Assembly: GCA_018262715.1 (NCBI GenBank)
Contig: JADFDS010000041.1
Span: 69,697-133,696 of the forward strand
Length of the DNA stretch: 64,000 bases
Source: Bacteroidota bacterium
Lineage (GTDB): Bacteria; Bacteroidota; Bacteroidia; Bacteroidales; VadinHA17
Direction of reading: 5' to 3'
The position numbers and the translations under genes were made by a program. Shown here piece after piece: positions 54,394-63,798 of this stretch (position 1 is its first letter; every line of letters starts with the position of its first letter). A model generated the notes under the pieces. It was not told where the DNA came from. It made no database searches and was given only the letters and a program-made list of their open reading frames with translations.

Positions 54394-56229
54394 CTAGCAC
54401 TTCCCTCCCCATACATTCCCGGGTTTTTTCTCCTGTGATTTCCTGGGAGCGGGATCTGGTTCTTCCGGCAGATTCTGTTCAGCACTCAGATCGATCGGCA
54501 TCTTAGTCGTAGGATAAGGCTTGATTGCTCCGAAAAGGAGATCAGCAGATGCTCTGATTGAATCGGGTGTGCCGGAAAAATTACATACGACAGCATCGGC
54601 TACCGTAGTTGTTCCCTTCCTGTACGGGAAGTTGGTAACGACAACCACCGTATGGCCTGCGGCCTTCAGCGCCCTGGCCAGATGGGTATTGTTGCCGCGC
54701 TTTTCAATACGTGCGTAGTAGTTGGTCATGACCACCAGGTCAGCTTCTTTTGCAAGTCGCAGTGCTTCTTCGATGTCTTCCTCTTCAGCATGGAACGGGG
54801 CATCGTCGAGAATCAGGTTAGTGGAATGCTTGACCATTTGCTCGCAGAACATGTGGGCATGACTGTACAAATCCTTTCCGAGGAATTCATAGGGGATTGT
54901 TTGCTCGATCACCAGGATTTTCTTGTCTTTACTCAGGGGCAGCAGCTTTTTATCATCGCGGACTACCAGCAGGGCTTTGTGCGCAACTTCCCGGGAAAAG
55001 TCCCTGTTTTCCTTGCTTCTGACAATTTTGGTGGTCTCCTTCGGATCCATCTTACCGGCTTTTTCGAACAGACCCTGATCATATTTCCTGCAGAGCAGAC
55101 GGCGGACAGCATCGTTCACGCGCTCTTCAGGCAAAGTTCCGTTCTCAACGGCACTCTTGATGCCAAACAGACACTGTGAGCGGGATTCGTCGTCAGCTTT
55201 GAGCAGGATAGTGTCAACACCCGCTTTGATGGCCATGGCACATGCGAGCGGGAGTGGCCATTTTTTAAGGATTGCAGCCATACCGATTGCATCGGATACT
55301 ATGATTCCGTCAAATCCCATTTCACCTCTCAGCAGATCGGTGAGGATCTTTTTCGAAAGGGTTGCCGGGTACTCTTCATCGTAAGCCGGGAAAATGGTAT
55401 GTGCTGTCATAAGAGCCGATGCTCCGGCATCGACACCTGCCTGAAATGCAGCCAGCTCAACATCCTGCATGCGCTTCTTATCGCCGCGGCACACATCGAG
55501 CACATCATGAGCGTCAGTTGCCGAATCACCACGGCCGGCAAAGTGTTTGATTGTCGCAGTGATACCTGCATCCTCATATCCGCGGACAGTAGCATCGATG
55601 AATTTTGAGATAACGCTTACATTATCACCAAATGACCGGACACCAATCTCAGGATTCAGCGGATTGATATTTACGTCACATACCGGATGATAGAACTGGG
55701 TTACGCCAATTGCAGCCATCTGACGGCCCATCAGATTTGCTATTTTGTAGGCAAGATCCACATCCCCGATGGCTGTAATACCCATCGGAGGAATAAACTG
55801 AAGAACACCACCGGCAGTATAATCGTTCTTGAAATCACCTTCCATATCAATTGTAACGTGCAGAGGAATTCCCGAAGGCCGGTTCATGGCAATTTTCTGC
55901 ATATTGTTTAGCGCTTCTGTGAGTTCTTCAGGCGTTACGCTTATGCCAAAGGCGCGGGAATTGAACCATGTGTGCGCAATGTCGAAATAATCATCGGGCT
56001 TTTTGAAATTCGGATCAACCTGTGAGCGTCCCCAATACAGATTTTTACATGTTTCAAGAGCATATGGTTCCAGGCAGATGCCGCCTGCATGCAGTTTGGT
56101 AATTTGTTCGATCCCAGATGGTGTGGGGATAGCTCCTCTCCAGGTGAAGGTCAGCAGCTGGCCGCATTTTTCCAGCAGGCTCATTTTCGCGATTTTCGCT
56201 GCAACAAAATCATCTCTTTCCTTTGACAT
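54394..56229 (-). CDS. GH3 glycoside hydrolase, NagZ-type active site
   Basis: A 611-residue family 3 hydrolase without signal peptide, so cytoplasmic. The loop KHFAGRGDSATDAHD (Lys228-Asp242) has the Asp-x-His pair (Asp239, His241) that acts as acid/base in NagZ-type beta-N-acetylglucosaminidases, and the nucleophile is Asp313 in IIVSDAIGM. Most GH3 xylosidases lack that His loop. A second alpha/beta domain (about 410-575) completes a two-domain GH3. Its place beside a xylanase suggests xylo-oligosaccharides, while the active site suggests N-acetylhexosamine or a broad or phosphorylase-like activity, so the substrate is open. Confidence 0.83.
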   Translation of the reverse strand: MSKERDDFVAAKIAKMSLLEKCGQLLTFTWRGAIPTPSGIEQITKLHAGGICLEPYALETCKNLYWGRSQVDPNFKKPDDYFDIAHTWFNSRAFGISVTPEELTEALNNMQKIAMNRPSGIPLHVTIDMEGDFKNDYTAGGVLQFIPPMGITAIGDVDLAYKIANLMGRQMAAIGVTQFYHPVCDVNINPLNPEIGVRSFGDNVSVISKFIDATVRGYEDAGITATIKHFAGRGDSATDAHDVLDVCRGDKKRMQDVELAAFQAGVDAGASALMTAHTIFPAYDEEYPATLSKKILTDLLRGEMGFDGIIVSDAIGMAAILKKWPLPLACAMAIKAGVDTILLKADDESRSQCLFGIKSAVENGTLPEERVNDAVRRLLCRKYDQGLFEKAGKMDPKETTKIVRSKENRDFSREVAHKALLVVRDDKKLLPLSKDKKILVIEQTIPYEFLGKDLYSHAHMFCEQMVKHSTNLILDDAPFHAEEEDIEEALRLAKEADLVVMTNYYARIEKRGNNTHLARALKAAGHTVVVVTNFPYRKGTTTVADAVVCNFSGTPDSIRASADLLFGAIKPYPTTKMPIDLSAEQNLPEEPDPAPRKSQEKKPGNVWGGKC

Positions 56230-56300
56230 TGTGTTTCTCTTTATAGTTTATTTTCTTTTTTATTAGTCACGGTCTCCGGATGCGATCCGGATAAGCTTCT

Positions 56301-57422
56301 TTATCTTTTTTTCTTATATTTTTTTGCCATCATGATCATATCTGCAACCACGCTTTTGGGCTGGTTATTACGGTCGAAAAGCACAGGATAATCCTTTCTG
56401 CCGCGGATCGGGAAATTGTTCAGCCATGATGTGGAGTCGTTCAATGCCCACAGTGTGACGCGATCAACCACATCATTGTGTTTCAGAAAGAGTTCGAACA
56501 TATCAAGTACGCGTTTGTTCCATTCCTGTTGAACTGAGTCGGGCACACCTTCACGATAAGGATCCATTTCCTTTGAATAGGTAAAGCGGGTAGAAATGTT
56601 TGCGCCGGAATACGGACTTGGAAGAATGGAAATATCCCATTCAGTAATATGAACTTTCACACCGGCAGCTTTGAGTTTCATTAAGCTGGTCTCTGTTGCT
56701 TCAAGTGTAGGATCATCCATGTGCATGTGTCCCTGGGAACCAACCGCATCAATTCTGCATCCTGCCGCTTTGAGTTCTTTTACAAGTTCCACGATTGCAT
56801 CGCATTTTGCCGGCGTTTCTACATTATAATCGTTGTAGTACAATTCCGTATCCGGGTCGGCTTCATGGGCAAACTGAAAAGCATATTTGATGAAGTCCTT
56901 GCCCAGTATCCGGTAGAATTTGCTGTTGCGGTATGAGCCGTCGTCTTCAAAGGCCTCGTTTACAACGTCCCAGCCTTTAACACGGCCTTTATAGCGACCC
57001 ACAACTGTATAAATGTGTTGACGCATACGTTCCTTGAGAACTTCCGGGGATACATCCTTACCTTCTTCATCTACAAAGAACCACCTCCCTATCTGGGAAT
57101 GCCACATAAGGCAATGCCCTATTACAGCCTGTTTGTTTTTTTCTCCAAATGCCACAAATTTGTCTGCATCTTCCCAATTGTATTTGTCTTCCTGCGGATG
57201 AATCGGCTGTGGTTTCATGCAGTTTTCGGCGACAATGGAATTGAACTCCCTTGCAATCAATTCTGATTCTATGGGGTTATTGCCGTTAACCTGTTGCATG
57301 TTAACAGCTACTCCAAAAAGGAATTTGCCTTTGGTAGCCTTGGCTATTGTCTTTTGCGCCATAGCGTATATGTTTGACATAAAAATAATGGCAATTATTG
57401 CAGTAATAGTCTTGATTTTCAT
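56301..57422 (-). CDS. GH10 endo-beta-1,4-xylanase
   Basis: A 373-residue exported GH10 xylanase (signal peptide to about residue 22, AMAQ). Acid/base Glu156 in GWDVVNEAFED and nucleophile Glu261 in VHITEWDIS are both in place, as are HCLMWHSQ and TLWALND. It is a single catalytic domain with no carbohydrate-binding module. The tail is short and basic (KKYKKKR). It is 28 bases behind the symporter gene and would cut xylan to oligomers for import. Confidence 0.95.
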   Translation of the reverse strand: MKIKTITAIIAIIFMSNIYAMAQKTIAKATKGKFLFGVAVNMQQVNGNNPIESELIAREFNSIVAENCMKPQPIHPQEDKYNWEDADKFVAFGEKNKQAVIGHCLMWHSQIGRWFFVDEEGKDVSPEVLKERMRQHIYTVVGRYKGRVKGWDVVNEAFEDDGSYRNSKFYRILGKDFIKYAFQFAHEADPDTELYYNDYNVETPAKCDAIVELVKELKAAGCRIDAVGSQGHMHMDDPTLEATETSLMKLKAAGVKVHITEWDISILPSPYSGANISTRFTYSKEMDPYREGVPDSVQQEWNKRVLDMFELFLKHNDVVDRVTLWALNDSTSWLNNFPIRGRKDYPVLFDRNNQPKSVVADMIMMAKKYKKKR

Positions 57423-57450
57423 TATAATCTATTTGTTTAATTATAATCGG

Positions 57451-58917
57451 TTATGCAACTACCTGTCCCCTGCGGGCATGCAGTTCTGACTCAATTTTTA
57501 CCTCCATTTTTTTATCAATAACATAGAAGAACAATAATCCGACTCCGATAAGGAATGGGATGGACGGATACACACTGACAAGCATTTTTGCTCCTGTAGC
57601 GACAGTTTCAGGCTGAATAATTTCTGCCCCGGCAACTGTACCTTCTATAGGGATATACCCATACAGACCGAGGATCCATGCAACAAGGGCGCCTCCTATT
57701 GAAAGCCCTGCCTTAAGGCCTACCATCATTGCAGAAAATATTATGGCCGTTGCCCTGCGGTTTGTTTTCCATTCTGAATAGTCAGCAACATCAGCAATCA
57801 TGGCCCAAAGAATGGGGATGGTAATCCCATAAGTAAATCCATGCAGAATCTGCGATGTGAACATTAAGATTACACTCTCGGGTTTGAAAAATATAAAGAT
57901 CAGAACAAAAATGGCAGCAGCAAGTAAACCATACTTATAAACATCACGTTTACCGTATTTATCTGCGAGCTTCTTAGATAATGATATTCCGACAATCATA
58001 AAGATTATCCCTCCTGCATTAAATAAACCAAAGCCTGCAGAAACCGGGTCCGATCCAAAGAAATTGATACCTATACCTGACAGACCGGTAATAATCGGGT
58101 GAATAAATCTGGTAAGGGCAGCTTCATCTACGTAATTATTAAAATAATACACATAGGCGCCTCCTTTCATCGCAAGAGTGACGAACACCAATATGGTTAA
58201 GACAAGCATTATAAGCCATGGTCTGTTCTTCGAAAGATCAGAAAGGTCATCCTTAACTGATGATTGTTGTTCCACATCCGGAACGATACGCTCTCTGGTT
58301 GAAAGAAATGATATAATTAACATTACAGTGCCAATGACTGACATCCAGGTCATAACTGATTCAATCCCGGCGGCTTTATCTCCATGGCCTACATATTCAA
58401 TAATCGGCAGCATGAACACCTGTACAAAGAACTGTGCAAACATCACAGCAACGAAACGATACGATGAGATACTGTTTCTTTCTCCCATATCACCGGTTAT
58501 GACACCGCTCAGTGCTGCATACGGAAGATTGCTGGAAGCATACATCAACAACAACAGAGTATAGGTTGTAGTTGCATAGATTAACTTCCCCTTGTATGAA
58601 AAGTCCGGCGTTGAAAAGGCCAGTATGGCAATAACGCCAAGAGGAATAGCAGTGAATAATATCCAGGGCCGGAATTTGCCCCATCTCGAATTGGTTCTGT
58701 CAGCCAATATGCCAATCAGCGGGTTAAACCCAAATGCGGCAACCAGGCCGACAATCAGCATTACTATCGAGGCATCGGTGCTTTTCAGCCCATAAATGTC
58801 CGTATAGAAATAAGCTAAATAAGTAATCAGTGTTTGGAAAACCAGGTTCGCAGCAAAGTCTCCCAGACTATACCCTATTTTTTCGAACACTGAGATTTTT
58901 TGAGAAGTTAGGCTCAT
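57451..58917 (-). CDS. GPH-family sugar:cation symporter
   Basis: A 488-residue inner-membrane transporter of the glycoside-pentoside-hexuronide family (MelB, XynP group), with about twelve hydrophobic helices. Family marks are KIGYSLGDFAANLVFQ at the start, GILADRTNSRWGKFRPWIL with the cation-site Asp and the Arg-rich loop, and later ADVADYSEWKTNRRATAI. Xylosides or xylo-oligosaccharides are the likely cargo given the GH10, GH3 and GH116 genes behind it. It is the first gene of that operon. Confidence 0.9.
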   Translation of the reverse strand: MSLTSQKISVFEKIGYSLGDFAANLVFQTLITYLAYFYTDIYGLKSTDASIVMLIVGLVAAFGFNPLIGILADRTNSRWGKFRPWILFTAIPLGVIAILAFSTPDFSYKGKLIYATTTYTLLLLMYASSNLPYAALSGVITGDMGERNSISSYRFVAVMFAQFFVQVFMLPIIEYVGHGDKAAGIESVMTWMSVIGTVMLIISFLSTRERIVPDVEQQSSVKDDLSDLSKNRPWLIMLVLTILVFVTLAMKGGAYVYYFNNYVDEAALTRFIHPIITGLSGIGINFFGSDPVSAGFGLFNAGGIIFMIVGISLSKKLADKYGKRDVYKYGLLAAAIFVLIFIFFKPESVILMFTSQILHGFTYGITIPILWAMIADVADYSEWKTNRRATAIIFSAMMVGLKAGLSIGGALVAWILGLYGYIPIEGTVAGAEIIQPETVATGAKMLVSVYPSIPFLIGVGLLFFYVIDKKMEVKIESELHARRGQVVA

Positions 58918-59085
58918 GCTTTTTTATTATTAGTTGGAGATTTACATACACCTGTTAATCAACCCCATTCCACGGAACCAGTTGATCCCATTGAAGGCGG
59001 TCCAAAAAAAAGCTTTTTCACGGAGAAAACCTTTGGTAAATCTATCAATTTATTTTAAAATTCCGTTTTTTCAACCATCAAAACA

Positions 59086-59140
59086 AGGGCTGAAGCCCGG
59101 GTGATCATAACAGGTGCAGGTACCCAGGGCTGAAGCCCGG
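59086..59140. repeat. Pair of GGGCTGAAGCCC hairpin repeats
   Basis: Two identical 15-base copies with 25 bases between them, each a GGGCT-GA-AGCCC dyad. Short palindromes of this form are scattered repeats in many bacterial genomes. Confidence 0.7.
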
Positions 59141-59200
59141 ACTTGGTGATGCAGTGTTGTTATGGTTCGTTTGAAAAGGGATACATTGACAATTAATCAC

Positions 59201-59208
59201 TATCTTTG
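59201..59208 (+). promoter_or_regulatory. Possible -7 box of the GH30 gene
   Basis: TATCTTTG matches TAnnTTTG. A TTGACA occurs 12 bases upstream but the normal spacing is not met. The leader would be near 130 bases, long enough for further control. Confidence 0.4.
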
Positions 59209-59343
59209 CTTTAATGTAAAATTTATGTGGAACGTATTGTAAATCTGCATAAGACGGTGCTATCCGTTTTTTGAAATCCCGGCACCCTGATTGGTACAGG
59301 ACCTTGTTTGACATGGTCCGGATGTTTAATGAATTCTGAACTT

Positions 59344-60729
59344 ATGAAAAGACTGACAGTCTTTGCAATTTCAGCAGGAATTATCCTGCTTGGCCAGTTC
59401 TGCGGTGATCCTGAGGGCCCGCCAGATCCGGTAATTGAACCTGAAATAAATAAAGCCGTAATTGATCCGGCGGTAAGTTACCAGGAGATGATAGGCTTCG
59501 GAGGGTCACTTACATGGTATTCCGAGAGAGTCACCTCAAGCCCTCAGAAGGAGCAGATATGCAAGCTACTCTTCGAGGACCTCGGAACTGATATAATCAG
59601 GTTTAAGAACAATTACTATCCTGCAGGATACCCTGGCGTCAAAAGCCCTGCCACCATGGAGAACAGTTCTATAAAGACGCTGTGGAATGTAACCGGTGAT
59701 TTGTATGCGATGGCTAAACAGTTCAATCCGGGGATACAGATACTGGTCAGCTCCTGGACCCCTCCTTCTGCGCTGAAAAGCAACAACAACCTGCGCGAAG
59801 GTACCCTGAAAAGGAATAACGGGGTGTTTATGTACGAGGCCTTCGGTGACTATTGGAATGACCTTCTGGATAACCTGCAGTTCAATCCTGACTACATAAG
59901 CATTCAGAATGAGCCGGGATGGATTACCCCCGACTGGGAGACCTGCGAGTGGAGGCCGGCGGAAACAGCGGAATTCCCTGGTTATAACGCTGCCTTTGAC
60001 GCAGTATACAACAAGATCAGCACTCGATCGAACCCACCGATGATGATCGGACCCGAGGCAGAAAACATAGGTTACAGCGGTAAGCTGGGTGGCAACACAT
60101 TCGCCGTTTTCTCAGACCCGATCAAGAACAAGGAATCCCTTGCAGCCTATGCCTATCACACCTACAATTTCCCCTCCTCGGCGCTGATTGCCCAGACAAA
60201 GTCGGATCTCAACATGATACGTGATACATATGGCAACAAACCCTGCATCATGACCGAATACTCCAACTTCACCTGGCTCAACACTGCATGGTTCATCATC
60301 CAGAACATAAACGAAGCCAATGCTGCAGGGTATATCTACTGGTTGATGGCATGGGCTGACTCCAACAATGACTCAATGATCAAGCTGAGCCCATCAGGAG
60401 CCTATACCCTGACCCCGTTTTACTATGTGATGAAGCACTTCTCAAAGGAAGTTGATAAGGGCTATGTCAGGATTAAAGTATTGTCACCCCTGATGCCGAT
60501 GTGTGGATTCATTGATCCGACTGGCAAAAAAATCACGGTTGTTGCGGTTAATCCGAACCTTGAATCTGCAATTTACGATTTCGATGTGACAGGTAAGATT
60601 GTCAAGTCAGTACGGGCTATGCAGACAGATGCTGTTGTGTCTTATAAAACGATTCAGCCTGCCGGCCCCGGACAGCGCTTTGTTCTGAAGCCTCAATCGG
60701 TGACAACTGTTGTGATTGAGCTGCAATAA
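59344..60729 (+). CDS. GH30 glycoside hydrolase (glucuronoxylanase-like)
   Basis: A 461-residue exported GH30 enzyme. Acid/base Glu190 is in YISIQNEPGW and nucleophile Glu305 in CIMTEYSNF; QEMIGFGGSLTW and VSSWTPPSALKSN are family marks, followed by a C-terminal beta-sandwich (VRIKVLSPLMPMCGF onward). Members of subfamily 8 cut xylan beside a methylglucuronate branch, which fits the neighbouring GH115 and GH67. The signal ends GQFCGDPEGPPDP; Cys20 could be lipidated though the residue before it is unusual, and the acidic residues after it fit surface export. The ATG at 59344 was chosen over upstream ATGs at 59308 and 59329. Confidence 0.88.
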   Translation: MKRLTVFAISAGIILLGQFCGDPEGPPDPVIEPEINKAVIDPAVSYQEMIGFGGSLTWYSERVTSSPQKEQICKLLFEDLGTDIIRFKNNYYPAGYPGVKSPATMENSSIKTLWNVTGDLYAMAKQFNPGIQILVSSWTPPSALKSNNNLREGTLKRNNGVFMYEAFGDYWNDLLDNLQFNPDYISIQNEPGWITPDWETCEWRPAETAEFPGYNAAFDAVYNKISTRSNPPMMIGPEAENIGYSGKLGGNTFAVFSDPIKNKESLAAYAYHTYNFPSSALIAQTKSDLNMIRDTYGNKPCIMTEYSNFTWLNTAWFIIQNINEANAAGYIYWLMAWADSNNDSMIKLSPSGAYTLTPFYYVMKHFSKEVDKGYVRIKVLSPLMPMCGFIDPTGKKITVVAVNPNLESAIYDFDVTGKIVKSVRAMQTDAVVSYKTIQPAGPGQRFVLKPQSVTTVVIELQ

Positions 60730-60750
60730 ACTGATTAAAACAATCCGTCA

Positions 60751-63735
60751 ATGAAAAAAGCCGTTGCTGCCAGACTCGGTGATTTACAGGCCATTTTCAA
60801 ATCGGTTCTGCCATCCCTTTTCCTCATCTGCCTGCCAGGATTTAGCCAGGGAGAGACCGCTGTGATTATCTCAACGGAAAAGAGCGACGGTTCTTTCGTC
60901 CTTGCTTCCGGAGGCCGGTGTGGCTCACTCTTCATCAGCCCCGATGAGTGGCCGGGGGTGACGAGAGCCTTTACCGACCTGCAGAATGACCTTGGCCATA
61001 TTACAGGCGTAATACCGGATCTTATCACCGCCTCAAAACCCCCCAGGGCTGAATTCATGATAATAGCAGGGACGATAGGTAAAAGCACCACGATAGACCG
61101 CCTGATCAAAAGGAAAAAGATTGATGCTGACGCCATAAATGGCAAGTGGGAGTCTTTTGTTATCCAGACTGTTGAAAAGCCCTTTCCGGGAGTGAAGAGT
61201 GCGCTTGTTATTGCAGGCAGTGACAAGCGGGGCACCATCTACGGAATATACGAAATCTCGCGACAGGCAGGGATGTCACCATGGCACTGGTGGGCTGATG
61301 TACCGGTACGCAAAAGCAGTGAACTATATGTAAACCCTGGTCGTCATGAATGGGGCGAACCCTCTGTCAGATACCGCGGGATATTCCTGAATGATGAGTA
61401 CCCGGCCCTGACAAGATGGGTAGCTTATAAATATGGCGAGGTAACCCCCTCTGCCAACCCACCGATACCCCCCGGAATAGCCAACTATGGCAGTGAGTTC
61501 TATTCAAGGATTTTCGAGGTGCTTCTCCGGTTGAAGGCAAACTACCTCTGGCCGGCAATGTGGAACAACGCATTCAATGAAGATGACCTTCGGAATGCTG
61601 CCCTGGCTGACGAATACGGTATCGTCATGGGCACCAGCCACCAGGAACCGATGATCAGGGCACAGAAGGAATGGGACCGCAGGTATCAGAAAACCCTGGG
61701 AAGCTGGAGCTGGACACACCATGAAGACACCCTGTTGAAATTCTGGCGTGACGGCATACGTCGGAACAGGGATTTTGAAAGCATCATTACCATTGGACTG
61801 CGTGGGGCTGATGACACCGAGATGGGACCGGGCGGGCCGGCAGCAAATATCGCCAGGCTTGAAAAAATAGTAAAGGTGCAGCGTGAGATGATAGCGGAGG
61901 AGATAGATAATGATGTGACGAAGGTACCACAATCGTGGTGTCTCTATAAGGAGGTACAGGATTATTACTATGAGGGGATGAGGGTCCCTGACGACGTGAC
62001 CCTGCTATGGGCTGAGGACAACTGGGGCAATGTACGCCGCCTGCCAACGGCCGATGAGAGAAAACGCCCCGGCGGAGCAGGAGTCTACTATCATTTTGAT
62101 TACCATGGCGGCCCCCGCAGCTACCAGTGGATTAACACCAGTCCTATCCCGAAGATCTGGGACCAGATGTCGCTGGCAAAGCAGTATGGCGCCGACAGGA
62201 TATGGATTGTCAATATGGGACACTTCAGGGGATATGAAATCCCGATGGAATACTTCCTTGACCTGGCCTGGGATGCCGGTTCGCTGGACAGTGATGACAT
62301 GTCGGCCTGGACTCAGCAGTGGGTTGAGGGAATTTTTGGACCGGAACATGCCGGGGAGATATCGGAAATAATCAGGGAATACACCCGGTTCAATGGGCGG
62401 CGGAAGCCTGAACTGCTCTCGCCGTTTACATACAACCTTGTGAATTACGCCGAGGCTGACCGGATTGTGGAGGAATACAATATTCTGGCAGAGAGGGCGG
62501 AAAAGATAGGGCACTTGTTGCCCGCAGAGATGAAGGACCCGTACTTTCATCTTGTCCTCTTCCCCGTCAGGGCTTGTGCCCTTGTTAACGAGCTATATGT
62601 CACTGCAGGGAAGAATGCCCTGTATGCTTCACAGGGAAGGGCAAATGCCGGGAAGATGGCTGACCGCTCAGAGCAGCTCTTTGCTGCCGATACTGCCCTG
62701 ATGGGATACTATAACCGGGTTTATGCTGGCGGCAGGTGGAAACACTTCATGGACCAGTCCCACCTGGGATATATCGCCTGGAATGATCCCCCTGAGAACA
62801 GCCTCAGGCACATAAAGCTTGAACGCCCAGCCCCGTCCTTAGGAGCAATACCTGCCGTGGCGGTGGAGGGCTCTGCAGAAGCATGGCCGGGACCAGTGAC
62901 GCCCCCTCTCCTGCCCCCGTTTGATGTTTTCAACAAACAGTCAAGGTATTTTGAGGTCTTCAACAGGGGCAGCCATCCGTTCGAATACACCGCTTCGGCT
63001 GATCACCCCTGGATCATCCTCAGCAGCAGCCATGGCATAGTCACTGAGCAGGAAAGAGTTACCGTCTCCATCGACTGGCCGGCAGTTCCTCACGGGCACC
63101 ACAACGGAACAGTAACCCTCACTGCTGAAGGAAGTGAGATGAAGATAGCCATTACGGCCTTCCGGCCAGAGGATCCCGATCCTGAGACTGTTGAGGGATT
63201 CGTTGAAGCTGACGGCTACGTATCAATGGAAGCTGCAAGCTATACCGGCAGACATGACACCGGCGACCGGCGCTGGGAGTGGATTGAGGATTATGGCAGA
63301 ACACACTCTGGCATGAGGACCTCAGCCCTTACGGATGCTCCCCCTGCAGTGCCGGGGAAAGACTCCCCCGTGCTGGAATACAAAATATATTTCTTCTCTG
63401 CTGGTGAATTTGAAACAGTGCTGCACATGGCTCCCTCACTCAACTTCCTGCCTGAAAGGAACTTCAGGATAGGGCTGTCAGTTGATGACAGCGACCCCCA
63501 GCTAATCACCGTTGTTCCCGCGGGATTTAACGCCGAAAATTTCAACAGGGAATGGGAAGAGATAGTCAGCAACAGCACACGCTATGTAACAGGCAAAATC
63601 AAAGTAGCCGGACCAGGCTCCCATACCCTGAAGGTGTGGATGATTGATCCGGGGATGGTGCTGGAAAAGATTGTGGTCAACACCGGCGGTCTGCGGCCGT
63701 CATACCTGGGCCCGCCGGAAAGCCACAGGAATTGA
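60751..63735 (+). CDS. GH115 alpha-glucuronidase
   Basis: A 994-residue exported enzyme of family 115, which removes 4-O-methylglucuronate from internal and terminal xylose of polymeric xylan, unlike GH67. The order RYRGIFLNDEYPALTRW, KANYLWPAMWNNAFNEDD, GTSHQEPMIRAQKEW, GLRGADDTEMGPGG, LLWAEDNWGNVRRLP, VYYHFDYHGGPRSYQW and IWIVNMGHFRGYEIP is diagnostic. The C-terminal third is beta-rich and ends near WMIDPGMVLEKIVVNTGGL. A hydrophobic signal lies at residues 17-34 after an unusually long basic start; translation may begin slightly later. It is 21 bases behind GH30. The stop is followed by a heptamer array. Confidence 0.95.
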   Translation: MKKAVAARLGDLQAIFKSVLPSLFLICLPGFSQGETAVIISTEKSDGSFVLASGGRCGSLFISPDEWPGVTRAFTDLQNDLGHITGVIPDLITASKPPRAEFMIIAGTIGKSTTIDRLIKRKKIDADAINGKWESFVIQTVEKPFPGVKSALVIAGSDKRGTIYGIYEISRQAGMSPWHWWADVPVRKSSELYVNPGRHEWGEPSVRYRGIFLNDEYPALTRWVAYKYGEVTPSANPPIPPGIANYGSEFYSRIFEVLLRLKANYLWPAMWNNAFNEDDLRNAALADEYGIVMGTSHQEPMIRAQKEWDRRYQKTLGSWSWTHHEDTLLKFWRDGIRRNRDFESIITIGLRGADDTEMGPGGPAANIARLEKIVKVQREMIAEEIDNDVTKVPQSWCLYKEVQDYYYEGMRVPDDVTLLWAEDNWGNVRRLPTADERKRPGGAGVYYHFDYHGGPRSYQWINTSPIPKIWDQMSLAKQYGADRIWIVNMGHFRGYEIPMEYFLDLAWDAGSLDSDDMSAWTQQWVEGIFGPEHAGEISEIIREYTRFNGRRKPELLSPFTYNLVNYAEADRIVEEYNILAERAEKIGHLLPAEMKDPYFHLVLFPVRACALVNELYVTAGKNALYASQGRANAGKMADRSEQLFAADTALMGYYNRVYAGGRWKHFMDQSHLGYIAWNDPPENSLRHIKLERPAPSLGAIPAVAVEGSAEAWPGPVTPPLLPPFDVFNKQSRYFEVFNRGSHPFEYTASADHPWIILSSSHGIVTEQERVTVSIDWPAVPHGHHNGTVTLTAEGSEMKIAITAFRPEDPDPETVEGFVEADGYVSMEAASYTGRHDTGDRRWEWIEDYGRTHSGMRTSALTDAPPAVPGKDSPVLEYKIYFFSAGEFETVLHMAPSLNFLPERNFRIGLSVDDSDPQLITVVPAGFNAENFNREWEEIVSNSTRYVTGKIKVAGPGSHTLKVWMIDPGMVLEKIVVNTGGLRPSYLGPPESHRN

Positions 63736-63765
63736 CGATTTGAGATTTGAGATTTGCGATTTTGT
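63734..63765. repeat. Heptamer repeat array, third site
   Basis: About four copies of the unit GATTTGA/GATTTGC directly after the GH115 stop codon (63733-63735). The same unit is found at 25654-25790 and 27741-27803. Confidence 0.8.
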
Positions 63766-63798
63766 ATTGTATATCATTAGCATAGAAGAGGAAAGACA

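Larger units (their letters stand above)
58918..59343. other. Divergent spacer with repeats and a promoter element
   Basis: No gene is seen in these 426 bases between the symporter and GH30. It holds two copies of AGGGCTGAAGCCCGG (59086-59100 and 59126-59140), each able to form a GGGCT/AGCCC hairpin, and a TATCTTTG -7 box at 59201-59208 on the plus strand for GH30. The rest is AT-rich with no recognised element. Confidence 0.6.

Noticed and set aside
54394-56229. GH3 beta-xylosidase call from context
   Set aside because: The KHFAGRGD..DAH loop is of the N-acetylglucosaminidase type, so the xylosidase name would be context alone.
60735-61238. 167-codon open frame on the minus strand
   Set aside because: Opposite strand of the GH115 start; the GH115 frame is well supported.
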